DNA from: Opisthorchis felineus
Taxonomy: Eukaryota > Platyhelminthes > Trematoda > Opisthorchiida > Opisthorchiidae
Reading direction: 5' to 3'
DNA: 64,000 nucleotides
Assembly: GCA_004794785.1 (NCBI GenBank)
Contig: SJOL01006691.1
Location: 35,781-99,780 of the forward strand
This document shows positions 1 to 10,775 of the stretch, one piece after another; the first letter of the stretch is position 1; each line of letters starts with the position of its first letter. A model generated the notes under the pieces. It was not told the DNA's origin. It searched no databases and saw only the letters and a list, made by a program, of their open reading frames with translations. A program made the position numbers and the translations under genes.

Positions 1-1239
1 CTAGGACCATTCCTTTCGATGCACATTACTCTTCATATTTTCAGTGACATTCATTGTGCCCATGTACGTGTTTGTGCTCATGATCAATAATTTTACTGTC
101 GCGTAAAATGATACACAATATTGAGCTGGGCATCTGTATTGGCAATCACAATAACAAGTCAGCAATTTTTTATATAAATTGCAACCTTCCTTTAGTTATT
201 CCGGGTGAAGAAACACTCCGGATATCAGAATAATTCGAACGAGACAGGCAACTGTTGGTATACATTGTGTTCGTGAAAAAAGATTTACATCATGTTGCCC
301 AAATTACGAGAGGTCTAACTAAACATTAGGTGTGATACCCATTATAATCCAAAGAAGCCCTTGCAAAGACCAGTCATTGCATATGAAGGCAAACTGGACG
401 CCGTAGCTCAGGACACTCACGAATATCTGACTAGCCGGCCAAGTTCAATTCCCCACGTAAGCGTTTTTGGAGCTGGCTTGTCTGTCGGCACCCACTGTTT
501 TGGCTGACGTGATGAATCAACTCACAAGAATGGTTGCTGTTAGCGCGATGCACACCCAGAGTTTCAGCGTGAAGTGGGTTATGTGGCTAAAGGTCAGTAG
601 GAATCCACGCTCAAATGCTAATCTCAGAAAACTGAAATATAAGTGTCGAGATTTTAGGAAGTGAAAGCAACCTGAAGTAGTGATGACACTCGGAATTGTT
701 GGGAAAAACGATCTGAAAAGCTCGCTCTAAATTTGGTTGCGTTTTGCCTTACGATGCATGCAGAAGAGTGTCACACCAGTTTGAGGAAAAAAATTCTTGC
801 CAGAATTTTTCCACCCATTTTGGTGACAATTCCTTGAGCAAGTTAAATTTCCTAGGAATTTATTATTTTTGTGTTAATATGTTGCCACTACCGTTTGATG
901 AATCGTCTGGAAAGATGAACTCAGTGATCGGCGATGTAGGACCGCATACAACAAATACGCTCTCCTAGTCACTGAGACTTTCTGATTTCTGCTAGCAACA
1001 AGGAAACTGGTAAATAAATCACGAGGAAGCGCAAAGCACAGATTTGGAACACAATTCCTAAACTCCTGAACTACGAGATCCATCAGAGTATAGCCTTCAT
1101 GTCATTATTGCCTACGTAAATGAGGCAATACCATAGTGAATGCCCTGATGGAGCCAAATGACAACCTCTTCTCCGAGTAAACATATTTTGAACATTTATG
1201 TGCCCTGCGTCGTCCATACAAACGAACGTGAAATGACAT
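1..1239. other. Anonymous sequence at left edge
   Basis: Apart from the tRNA-like motif at 399-455, no coding region, RNA gene or recognisable repeat is visible. The open frames here are all below 75 codons, frame-overlapping and without family resemblance, as expected by chance in AT-rich DNA. Confidence 0.6.
399..455 (+). repeat. Possible decayed tRNA-derived SINE head
   Basis: A box-A-like string (TAGCTCAGGACA at 404-415) is followed 26 bases later by a box-B-like string (AGTTCAATTCC at 442-452). Order and spacing resemble an RNA polymerase III internal promoter. The words between the boxes (GACTAGCCGGCC) resemble an anticodon-arm region of tRNA-like SINEs. I could not draw a convincing cloverleaf, so it is not a working tRNA. 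No second copy is seen in the window, which weakens the SINE reading. Confidence 0.3.
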
Positions 1240-2010
1240 ATACCCTCCTTGCCAAAGCTTTAGTCCAACGGTTTTTCAACAACAAAACGTTTGCGCAATC
1301 ATCGACAAATTATGACGGAAAATATTTGCTTGCAGAAATTGAACAGAATGAGGCTCCCGGTTGGTCCTAATTGAACCGGATAATTTTCGTCAACTTGGAG
1401 GAAACCAGACTTCTTGCCATATCAGTGAATGTACAAATTCAATGTAAACCGCAATAAGAAGACCGGAAGACTTACTGGTAGGTGCGTACAAATGGACGAG
1501 TTTATCCAAAGTGCCTACTGAAGAGGAGAAAGGGCATACTCGTCACAGTCGTTGCATGAAATTCAAAGAAATGTTCAACCTGTTCTGTTGTGGTGCAAAT
1601 GGGTGGCAAGGTGTGATCACCTGCAAATTCTTACATGAGAGAATCTGCGTAATATACCCGGCGGACTATATTCCTAATAAAAGTGGGTTACAGTAGAAAA
1701 TTGGGTGCTGGGAGCAGCTACTCAACTCACACTTGTTTCCACAGCCCAGCTGGCGAGTGATAACAGTTATGATCAACGTGATTTCCAGCAGGCTGCCCTT
1801 CATGCTCAACAGATGTCAACGTAGCTATGTCTGGCAGTTTGTACCGTACTCTAGCTCATAAAGCAAAACTGCATTTCTATCCAGTCATGCTACTCTAAAT
1901 TCCGTCCAATCAGAACCCGGAGGATTTGAATTCCTTGAAAAAAATCTCTCGTGCATCCTAAACCATGCTGCTTTGCAGATGATTTCAAATTTTCTGCACT
2001 CAAATGAAAA
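1240..2010 (-). repeat. Dispersed repeat R2, copy 1
   Basis: The reverse complement aligns collinearly with 12578-13310. The best anchors are a shared CCATTTGTACGCACCTACCA followed by CTTCC and TCTTCTT words, ACGTTGACA plus CTGTTGAG and ATGAAGGG, CAAGTGTGAGTTGA, and TTTTGTTGTTGAA. Indels are frequent and identity looks like roughly 65-75%, so both copies are old. No protein coding capacity or terminal repeats are visible. The family is unnamed here. It could be a non-autonomous element or an old duplicated unique segment. Confidence 0.65.
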
Positions 2011-3345
2011 CATTTCTAAACTTTTCTAAACTTTTGTGTAAAAATGAAAATGAAATAAAAAAACATGGAATTAGCTTTAGTTGAAAAATGTGTCAAAACT
2101 GTAGAATACGTGATGAGATGGTGTTAACCATCATGTAGTTGACAGGCCGTTATTGCCTGCCAATATGTATCGAACTGGCAACTGACTATTGCAATTTTTT
2201 CCGCATGCACTTCCATTATTACCCAATTGTGCCAATTCCGCTACGATATTTTTATGTTCCCATAATCTGTCTGGTATTTTTGACGTATAAACCACAGTAA
2301 GGCACCACAAGAACACGAATATGAGAACAGCTTTTTCAAAAGTTCGAGCGCAGTTGGACGAACTTTCTGCACTTGCATTTCTTCTGTGTGCAGAACGTCG
2401 GTTAAGTAAAATGCATTACCTTAAATCATGGTCGTCAACTCATTCTAAATTCTCTTCCAAATGACAATCTTCGGAAGTATCGTGAACTCACGAGAATGTG
2501 AAAATGTCGTTTTTCTTCGAGGCCCAGTCCTGTATCTGTAGCGCTTATATGCTTCAACCACGAGAGGCACAAAACTGTATCTTCTGCGATAGGAATAAAA
2601 GCGTCCATTTATTTCAAACTGACTTGTTCATGAGGGCATAATTAACCATTCGAAGCACTCCTACAGGTCACGAATTAGCACCACACATTCCCTTTCCAGA
2701 GGAATCGCAACACGTGATCATTTGTTGCCGGTCTCCTCCGGGGACAACATCCAACAAACTTGGGTAATTATTCCTCTTCTGCGTTACTTGTAGACCGACA
2801 GTGATGTATGGAGGTTTTGCAAATTCCAATGAAGGGTTGTGGAATTATCAGTTATGGAGGTTCGTAACATTTTGCGATTATTTTCCAGAATGCACACATG
2901 CTCATACATGCCGATGCAAACTGTATGATGTATAAGTAAAAGGTGTTCGGTGGGTAGCAGCGGAATCAATATTTAAATTTTTACCTTAATGGCATATGAA
3001 CGCCGCTCCAATAAAATATGGGTCCCTTGCGATATTGTTTGTGGAGATTCGGGAAAATGGACCGCGCTTATTGGCTGACCGTTTGTGTACACGTGGCATT
3101 GTGGAATACGCTCTGAGAGCCGGCCGACAAAACAGACTGAAACGTTATCAAAAAACCCACCAGGATATCGATTCAAAGCAGGCAACACCGAGCATAGAGC
3201 GACAAAATCGAATGAACGTGCGGAACGTTTTGCTTTCATATGGCTAGATATTCTTCAAGAAGCTATTTAAATGGACGCAGGAAAGCAATATCCGCACCTC
3301 CAACGCAAACTTGATGAGAATTTGTCGACCCAATATGAGTGTGTT
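2011..3345. other. Anonymous sequence between R2 and block A
   Basis: No recognisable gene. Around 2973-3270 both strands are open for 60-88 codons in overlapping frames, but none shows a domain, a codon bias or a splice context. I treat them as chance frames. Confidence 0.5.
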
Positions 3346-5415
3346 ATCTTCATCTTAATAATATGTAACTGCCGACCATGTATATGCGCATCTTAAGATA
3401 TTGAGGAAAGTAAATGATCCGTCCTACGCTTTATGGTGAAAAGTTACAAATGTAGAGATAAAATGTGGGACGTTTTCATTCCCACCAATGGGTCCAATTT
3501 ATCCGAAACGGACCATGTGAATGGTGCAGTCATTTTTCGTAGCCACCTCGAATCAAATGCAGCGGGATTGTGTGACTGATTATCCCGCGTGCGTGTTGAT
3601 CTGCTTCTCGGATGACCTGCTGGTTACAATGACATTTAGCAGAGGTTCAAAAATCGTTGAATGGTGACTAACGTATCATTTATGTGCAAGGATCTGCAAA
3701 AAATCGAGCAAGCCATCCAAGAATGCTAAATAATCAGCGAACGTTTTAAATATCCGGAGGCAAAGAGATTTGCGGTTGTCCGCGGCGATCTGTTGCACCC
3801 TGGAGACAGAGAAAACAAATGGGATTATTCATTAGGTACAATTTTCAGCCGTTTGTTGACCTTCTTTTGTCAATCATTTTTCATCCATCTGTACGACCGC
3901 ACAATTATAGAGGCAGTCATGTTTTAGTTATTCGAGGTGTATCATCGTTTCCGTAAAAATGCTCTTTTTGACCGCACACTGGGACACTTTTCTTCGCTTT
4001 TCATGAACCTCATATCAAACGTTCCACTTTAGCCCACATTCTACCTTGCAACGTTTCCATTCACCAAGACGCCAACCAAAACTGAGCCCAATCAATTCAA
4101 TTTGATGTACAATATGTAGAATAGTCGCGTCCAGCAAAGGGAACCGGGACGGCATGTGAACAGTTTCGCTAACATTAAGAAATACCAAACATAAGTTCTG
4201 AACTGATTAGAAAAACGATGCAATTATTTCGAGTGATACATTTTGGATGTTAGCTACTTTTGAAAATAATCAGAAGAGGCCCCCAAATCTTTTCTTTCAA
4301 AATCGCTGATTGCAATCAGGCATCACATATGGCATCCAGGCGGCAAGGTTTTGCATGTCTTGCCAAATTATGGAGATTTTTGAATCCCTACCAGAAGAGT
4401 TCACAGGTATATATTCTCTCACTCGTGTGGACGTTAACGCATTTATGCATCGCAGCCCGCCTGCGAAAACGCTCCCCACAACCGCGATATACGTAACCTG
4501 TTTGTTTGAGAACAGAGTTTTTTATATGTAACTGACCTACAACTGTCCGCGGTGCCACCCAAACATGTAGTTCTCCTGAGCTGCCACAGACTTTAAGTAA
4601 CATGAACAGAAATACATTTTGTATTTCCTCAGGTACGAGTGCACTTCTAGGTGGCGGTCAAGCCATCTGGAGAACTGGAAAACAATTGGGCACTTCGGAC
4701 CTTGATAGCGAATTACGGAAAACCGAGAACCCTTCAATGCTGGTGAATGTACATGTCTCACCTGATATGGTTAATGCGTGCACTTTGCGTAGTTTAACCC
4801 AATCCGTGAATCTCCCGAAGGTTCATATTTGCTGCCATCTCAAAATAAAATATGAAATTAACCGCGCGTGGACAACTAAATATTTCACCGTTTTTGCACT
4901 GAACGCAGGCAGACTTGCAGCTAGTGGCGAGCATGTGCACGTGCGTCATTAAACTTCGCGACGGCACAATTTGCTACATACTTGCGCACCTAATTTCATG
5001 AGGTCGCCAAGAACCTACAGCTGACCAGTCCCATTGGATGAAGTGTGGAAGTAACTTGGCGGCGAGCATACTACAAAAACCTCAACTGTTGATTTAGCTA
5101 TACTACCTCATATGTATATATCGCATGAGTTTGCCGTACTTTCTAGAACGAAATGACCAGAAAGCAACATTTGGACCACCATTTTACAAAAGATATTTCG
5201 AGGAATAACATGGGCCTCTGATATGAAAACAGAGGTCCGAATGTTTATTATGTAAGCTGAACGTGTTCACCAGAAATCCTGAGCATCTAAGCGGTGTCCC
5301 ACAGAGACCATACTAGAAAATCTCAAATGTTGTTTAGGCTATAAGTTCTCATATGTATTTATCGCTTGAGTTTGCCTTACTTTCTAGAAAGAAATGACCA
5401 GAATAGGATTTTTCC
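3346..5415. repeat. Segmental duplication block A, left diverged part
   Basis: Aligns along its length with 19597-21145 of block B. Shared strings include TATATGCGCATCTTAAGATA, AATGTGGGACGTTTTCATTC, and TTATCCCGCGTGCGTGTTGA followed by TCTGCTTCTCGGATGAC. Overall identity appears to be around 80-88% with small indels. The alignment starts abruptly near 3346/19597. The minus strand carries a zinc-finger relic (4316-4705). Near its right end a unit of about 95 bases is present twice (5068-5163 and 5309-5404), while block B has it once. Confidence 0.8.
4316..4705 (-). pseudogene. Degenerate four-finger C2H2 zinc-finger relic (block A)
   Basis: Read on the minus strand, this stretch is collinear with the intact zinc-finger exon at 15199-15725. 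Finger 1 keeps the canonical spacing (C-x3-F-x5-L-x2-H-x3-H, ending RHLEVHS) but its first Cys codon reads Gly. Finger 2 follows with the same length as the intact one (LRKYKMYFCSCYLKS versus LRPYTCDFCLSCFKS), with the first Cys replaced by Met and the first His by Tyr. Finger 3 reads CGERFRRRAAM then VNVHTSERIYTCE, again aligned with the intact protein, with first Cys to Tyr and first His to Cys. Finger 4 (GFKNLHNLARHAKPC) is reached only after a stop and frame change. The ligand losses, stop and frameshifts make it a pseudogene. It probably descends from a paralogue of the neighbouring gene. Its orientation is opposite to that of the intact exon. Confidence 0.82.
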
Positions 5416-6705
5416 AGCTGGATGATGCACACCTTGCCCATTCTATAGGTTTGGGGTGTTTCCAGGTTCAAGCCTATCGCGTCCGTTAGCTGATATCGTA
5501 AAATATCTCAAAAGACCGTAGTAAGTTTATCAAAAACTTGTTCTGCCACACATCGCACGTGTTGTTTATACCCACAAATTCAGTGATTTTCTTAATTCGA
5601 ACAAATAAGTAACCTTCCTACATCTAAGTTACAGCGACCAAACTATGCTAAGTGAGTGGGAACAAAATATTGCATTGGTTGAAGACAACTCTAAATAGGG
5701 CAGCAATCGGGTCGATTCCTGTGCAAGAGGAGAACTCTGTAAGGGCACAAACACTGCATGATCATGCAAGCACAAATGACGGAGAGCATCGGCTCTAAGT
5801 AACTTAGAGTATTCAAGCGTCGGCCCCATGTTCGGTGTGAATATTCAGCGGACACAGTAGGGGATCACTGGGTTACCCGATGTCGCGTACAGCATGAAAC
5901 CAAGAACAGCTTATTCAAACGCCGTATTAATAACCCGCCGAACTTGAATCACATGCAGGGAGATCTTGAATTTCTAGCCCACTGGGAATGCCGGATGTCT
6001 TTTTAAGTAAATATCGGATTCACTGCTTTAGACAGGCGATCCTGCTAGACAGTCGTTACACGAAAGTGTACAGCCAAGGAAATAGAACGCATGCGTGGCG
6101 GAAACACAGACACTAATGCTAAGAGCGGCGTGCCGTGAATGGCTGTATTTTGTGCCAACATTTCGGCCGTAAGCCATGGTAACTCAAAATGCAGCTGAAG
6201 ATTCGTATGGATGGAGCCCTTCCATATACTACGGCTGGCAAACTAAAGCTGTTGGGCACAAATAACTATTGGCTCCATTTCCGACCGCTTAAGTGCCCCA
6301 GTTGGGACAACCTTAACCTATGATTTTGTAATCAGTAGGCTAATCACAAGTGAAAAACACAAGTTTTATACCCATGTGCAAGAGTCGCCTTTTCTGGTGA
6401 GCGCTATATTTTGGGAGCACAATTAGCTCGAAGTCGACTTATGTCACCGTGGGTACTGTGCACATCAAATGGTTTATAATGCTGGCACATATTCACACTG
6501 GTCCTCGTAGTTTGGTTTTACCCGCAGGTCTACTTGAGTGCTGACCGAGGGACCACCTCAGCTGAACCCGCTATATAAAATCAAATGAGAGGTTTCACAA
6601 GGAGTCAAACGTAATTTCAGCCAATTTGCACGTCCGAACTTTGATGACATTCATACTCAAAATCACAGGGACATGAGTTTGACCGATACCCACTTCCCAC
6701 GTTGC

Positions 6706-6786
6706 CTCGTTGTGAACAGTTCTGCTCCGGCAACGGACCGCCCGTTTTTGCGTGAATGGTGCAAACAGTATTTCAGCACATTGCTT
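6706..6786 (-). pseudogene. Possible single zinc-finger remnant
   Basis: The minus strand reads KQCAEILFAPFTQKRAVRCR followed by SRTVHNE. The F-x5-V-x2-R-x4-H spacing matches the second half of a C2H2 finger with its first His replaced by Arg, and TVHNE is a typical post-finger string. The second Cys is missing and one residue is extra before the Phe. No neighbouring finger is clearly readable, so chance resemblance is possible. Confidence 0.3.
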
Positions 6787-7557
6787 TTGTCCCTCAGTTG
6801 GATTGCCATATGTCTCCCACCATTCCGACATTTCGCTGGAGAATCGCGTTTGCAGCAGTGCTTAATGACTCACGAGAATCCGCAGTGTGAATTTTCCGCC
6901 TTACATCGTCCTTGCTGTCAGCCGGAGCGTAAAATTAGCCAACTCACGAAACGCATACATGCAACATTGGCTGCCGTTCGGACTCGCATTACAACACAAT
7001 TTTTGAGGCAATGAAAGAAAGTGTGGAAACGGCGCTATTTGTCATATTATTGTGGCGGCTTTGGTTGTCACCCAGCAATTATGGTACACAGATTCTCATC
7101 TTGACATATAGTTGAAACAGAGTGTTGTACACTCTATTATAAACTCGACGATTAAGAAATAATAATTCAGCCCCTAACTAATTTTACGGTAACCTGCATT
7201 TGTGTTTCTCGTTGAATCGACTCGAATACATATGTCTTTTCAGCGGCATAGATACATATTCAGGTATTCGCCATGCAGAATAATCATCAGCACTCATCAA
7301 AAATATTGAATTGTTGCGAACCGTTTAACGTGACATTTGACTATCTAAGATGCAGTGGTTTCTGTGTGACAAATCATGAGTCATGTGGACACATGGGGTT
7401 CAATTTAGGCCGCAAGAGAAATGGGTCCTTTGACCACTTCAAACAAGAGCAAAAGAGCCCACAAGCGAGAGCATTGTAAATGTATGCAAAATGACGACTT
7501 TAGCAAACAATGCGCGTCTTTGGACGAATCAGCGTGTAGTAAATAAACGGTGAGAAA

Positions 7558-8079
7558 TTGCGTTTGACTCCGCGTGTCAACTACTGGTTGACGTTGTTGA
7601 ACTTTGAAAACAGGGCTCGCGAATTCATTTTTTGTCGGATGATCTTGGAAGGAGCCACGGGCATACACTTACCGAGACAAATTCTGAGTAGAGAAATGAT
7701 AATTGGCATTTACCTGACTACTCCTTTCAACTCAATCTTGGCGGACGCCTACGAAATTCGCCGCGAAACGTACGATCAGAAGTCCTCGTCAAGATTATGT
7801 CCCGAAACCTCGCACCCACCACGTGATTGGTTCGGTGGTCACAGAGAATCCACGTTGCATTCTAATGACTTTCCTCGCTTATGTAAAAGCCAGCGTTTCA
7901 TCAACGGTGTAGTGAAAACTCGTTTGCAGGAAGCTTTTGTGTTCTACGGTTCTAGCCTATCACTTATAAGGGTGACATGGATTCTCAAAGTATTGCCCGT
8001 CCTTAAAATTGTCAGTTTTTTGACCACCGCTACTGAGCAATATGTTTTGAAACCGGGCATCAATAACAAGTTGCCTTGA
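7558..8079 (+). other. Unrecognised 173-codon open frame
   Basis: This is among the longest uninterrupted frames in the window not made of gap bases. It opens at a TTG codon rather than ATG. The translation has no signal peptide, no repeated motif and no domain I recognise. A hydrophobic patch near the C-terminus (around residues 130-155) is not clean enough to call a membrane segment. It lies in the 3.1 kb that is unique to block A. In AT-rich non-coding DNA of this length one such frame is plausible by chance, and I do not claim a gene. Confidence 0.2.
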
Positions 8080-8549
8080 CCATCTTCAAGTTAAGCCGCT
8101 TACTCTCTGGATTTCAAATTTGTCGACAGATTGTCAACAGACTTGTAGTTGTCACTTTGCGAAAAATGGGTTACCCAGTAAATCCGATGCCAGTATTTTC
8201 AGTGAGAAACTTGGAAAGAATGTGCAATTGTTGCACTATGCAAACACACTAACGAGCATTTTGGTGGTCATAACTTCGGACGCGAATACTTTCCCTGTGT
8301 TTGGTAATACAACGTGTCAAAATAATTCCAGTAGCCACCCCATTTTACCGTGGATCGTGGCTGCCACTCTTGCAGATTCACATTTCTCCATCTCTGCTTG
8401 ACCGACACAGTGAGATGGGGTCTGTTGTTCTTGGAGATACTCAATTAAATTTCAGAGATACTCTTGCTGGAAACATTGTTTGAAATGTATGCACAATTCC
8501 CTTATATATAGGATGTTGAAACGCTTAGACATTTCGGGAGTGCTTAGTT

Positions 8550-8759
8550 CACCTCTCAGAGCTCACATTCAGTATGCGGTTGGTTGAAACGATGAACCCG
8601 CCTGACATCCACTTAAAAAAGGCTAGCATATTGGCAGCATATTTGCTTAACACATGACACCGTAGAATTTATTTAATTTCACGCGGAGGTTCTACCTGTT
8701 CCAGTTCACAGTGCTGGATTACGACGAAATCCGTCGTTGCAATATTTTAGTCATTTTAG

Positions 8760-8790
<31 letters not shown>

Positions 8791-8915
8791 GTTTATTTAT
8801 TATATATTATTAATATTTAATTAATTAATTATTTATTTTTTAGTTAATTATTAATATTTTTAGTTCTCTAAGATAAACAGACCACCGCTCTTTCTGACCA
8901 CACGTCGTTAGTTTC
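8550..8915. repeat. Block A, middle part
   Basis: Matches 21146-21661 of block B at roughly 90% (for example TTCCAGTTCACAGTGCTGGA and TTACGACGAAATCCGTCGTT are identical). Both copies contain an ATTT-rich microsatellite. Block B has an additional segment of about 158 bases at 21473-21630 that is absent here. Confidence 0.8.
8757..8867 (+). repeat. ATTT microsatellite and AT-rich tail (block A)
   Basis: A (TTTA)n run occupies about 8757-8802 and is followed by interrupted TTAA/TTAT sequence to 8867. The homologous tract in block B is at 21354-21463, with different repeat numbers and interruptions. Confidence 0.95.
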
Positions 8916-9692
8916 CTTATTTTTAGAATGTGATTCCGAATGTGTCATTCCGGAGAATTAGAGAAGACTGTGATGGTGGAAGCATTAATGAATGTCCTAC
9001 AAGAGTTCCACTATTCCTGCAAATTTTCACTAAACCGCTGTGCTCTATCTTCTTCTGACGGCTGCATGTAGAGTGTGTTCAAACTGCCCAAATCCTATAG
9101 TTAGCTTGCATGCTCATCAGGCTCCCACGTAATCTTTTCTGCGATTGTTGATTGACCGCGCCATTTTTAACTGAGAGTAGGGAAATCAACCACCAGACAT
9201 TCCAACACGTCCCTCCTGCGAAGTCGGTTTGCAAACACCATGCGATTCCATCGTTTTCATTTGAGCAGAATGCGCAATACTTTTTTGGTACAAATAAAGG
9301 TAAGATCCAGAAAATATTCGCTAGTATTCACCGTTGGCGGTAGTTCAATTTCGACCCAATTATACGACAACAACATTGCCTGCTAGAACCCATGCGAACT
9401 GTCCATGCACGAATCAATCGTTTGTTTATAAAATACACAGCCGTAAAGCGGTAAAGACCGCCTAGCCTCTCCGAAGTTTCCTTGCCTGCAACTTGATGGG
9501 GAAGTCTATAAAAATCTGCACAATTCTACCTGCTTTGTGTGTATGCCAGAACAAAATATTTGTCAACAGTGGGATGGTATGTTGAGAGAAGCTGTGGTAC
9601 CAAAAGTGGTTTAGTTGCTATCAGCTGGCCTGCATTTTGGCCGCCTTAAAGCAGATATTGCTCTGTAAAGGAGCCGACTATATTGAAAACTT
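8916..9692. repeat. Near-identical A/B block 1 (A copy)
   Basis: Base-by-base comparison with 21662-22438 (constant offset 12746, no indels) shows about 2 substitutions in 777 bases: T/C in the TGA[T/C]GGTGG word near 8974, and G/A at 9121. This is far closer than the sequence to its left. The copy is cut by the assembly gap at 9693. Confidence 0.95.
9152..9299 (+). other. Candidate exon ending in a consensus splice donor (A copy)
   Basis: An open stretch of 49 codons runs from just after a TGA into AAAG|GTAAGA at 9299/9300, a strong donor match. It is identical in block B (21898-22045). The predicted peptide resembles nothing I know, and I cannot identify a convincing acceptor. It may simply be a chance donor inside a recently copied block. 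Confidence 0.2.
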
Positions 9693-10135
9693 ANNNNNNN
9701 NNNNNNNNNNNNNNNNNNNNNNNNNNNNNNNNNNNNNNNNNNNNNNNNNNNNNNNNNNNNNNNNNNNNNNNNNNNNNNNNNNNNNNNNNNNNNNNNNNNN
9801 NNNNNNNNNNNNNNNNNNNNNNNNNNNNNNNNNNNNNNNNNNNNNNNNNNNNNNNNNNNNNNNNNNNNNNNNNNNNNNNNNNNNNNNNNNNNNNNNNNNN
9901 NNNNNNNNNNNNNNNNNNNNNNNNNNNNNNNNNNNNNNNNNNNNNNNNNNNNNNNNNNNNNNNNNNNNNNNNNNNNNNNNNNNNNNNNNNNNNNNNNNNN
10001 NNNNNNNNNNNNNNNNNNNNNNNNNNNNNNNNNNNNNNNNNNNNNNNNNNNNNNNNNNNNNNNNNNNNNNNNNNNNNNNNNNNNNNNNNNNNNNNNNNNN
10101 NNNNNNNNNNNNNNNNNNNNNNNNNNNNNNNNNNN
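9693..10135. other. Assembly gap (443 N)
   Basis: All bases are N. In block B the sequence continues from the equivalent point with GCAGAAAATTTAAGTGCCTG and reaches the second near-identical block after about 226 bases. The missing part of A may therefore contain that segment. Open frames spanning the Ns are artefacts. Confidence 0.99.
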
Positions 10136-10309
10136 AATTTGGTTTGCTTTCCGAAAGGTACCTCTAGTTATCCGTCATACATTATACAGGAGGAGAGCCT
10201 TCTAGGCGGAGATAAGGATGACCTAGTGCTTCGCATATCTTAATTAGGCCACCGTTTCGGTTGCCTAATCAAATCGCGGGTGAATATCAACGAGAAGGCA
10301 CTGAAAACT

Positions 10310-10500
10310 TGTATAAGCCCTTGTGATTAAACAGCAGTAAACTGATTATGATAAGATTATCGGCGAACGGCGATGGCGGCCAGGAGAATGTATGCGCAGA
10401 TGACAACATTGCTTGGAACCTGAGCGCGTGGATTGTGTGCCTTATGAAACTTTGAACAGATGAAAGCAGATGAAGAACATAATAATATGAAATCTGGATT
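10310..10500 (-). repeat. Tandem exon-like module, degenerate copy
   Basis: Nucleotide similarity to 10577-10775 includes GCGATGGCGGCCAG-AG versus GCGATCGCAGCCAGCAGCAA, TTATGAAACTTTGAACAGAT versus CTATGAAAACTTAAACAGAT, and flanking AAATCTGG/AAATCTAT words. The minus strand can be read as HN...CAYILLAAIAVRR followed by a stop, parallel to the better copy. The splice-donor-like GT of the other module is not present here, so this copy looks dead. Confidence 0.5.
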
Positions 10501-10576
10501 AAAATCAAACTTAGCAATAACAAACATTGTTTTCCAAATTTCCTTGATCTGCTGTGATCCAGATTGCTAATTGAGA

Positions 10577-10775
10577 CTACAGAAATTTGATCATGGTATT
10601 TGGCACCTCGTAAAGGGCGATCGCAGCCAGCAGCAAGTATGCCCAGCTTGCAGCGGTGCTTATGATGTCAAACTCCTCGTTGAGGTTGTGTACCCTATGA
10701 AAACTTAAACAGATGAAAACGACTGATTGATTCTCGTTGAAGAGACGCATAATGAAATACCTGGTTTGAAATCTA
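10577..10775 (-). repeat. Tandem exon-like module with 88-base candidate exon
   Basis: On the minus strand an 88-base stretch (10694 down to 10607) lies between an acceptor-like TTTAAGTTTTCATAG and a donor-like GAG|GTGCCA. It encodes 29 residues beginning VHNLNEEFD and ending AYLLLAAIALYE, which would be one hydrophobic helix preceded by an acidic segment. A related copy lies about 250 bases further along the same strand. The short-exon, tandem-module layout could be part of a membrane or secreted protein gene, or a chance frame in a tandem duplication. The gene is not recognised. Confidence 0.35.

Larger units (their letters stand above)
5416..8549. other. 3.1 kb present only in block A
   Basis: Block B runs directly from a sequence matching up to about 5414 (AATGACCAGAATA-GATTTTTC) into one matching from about 8549 (CACCTC-CAGA-CTC-CATTCAGTATGCGG). 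This interval is therefore an insertion in A or a deletion in B. The two edges share only TTC, so no clear target-site duplication is visible. Content: an unrecognised 173-codon open frame (7558-8079), a possible zinc-finger remnant on the minus strand (6706-6786), and otherwise anonymous DNA. Confidence 0.65.

Noticed and set aside
7405..7460. Histone-type 3' stem-loop (GGGCTCTTTTGCTCTT)
   Set aside because: The stem does not pair as required and no histone coding sequence is nearby.
9152..9343. Identical 63-codon frame at 9152 and 21898 as a conserved gene
   Set aside because: Its identity is fully explained by the near-identical block that contains it. The frame has no ATG, and the block is equally identical outside it.
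9637..10243. Long open frames of 176-186 codons across the gap
   Set aside because: They consist almost entirely of N bases, so nothing is coded.
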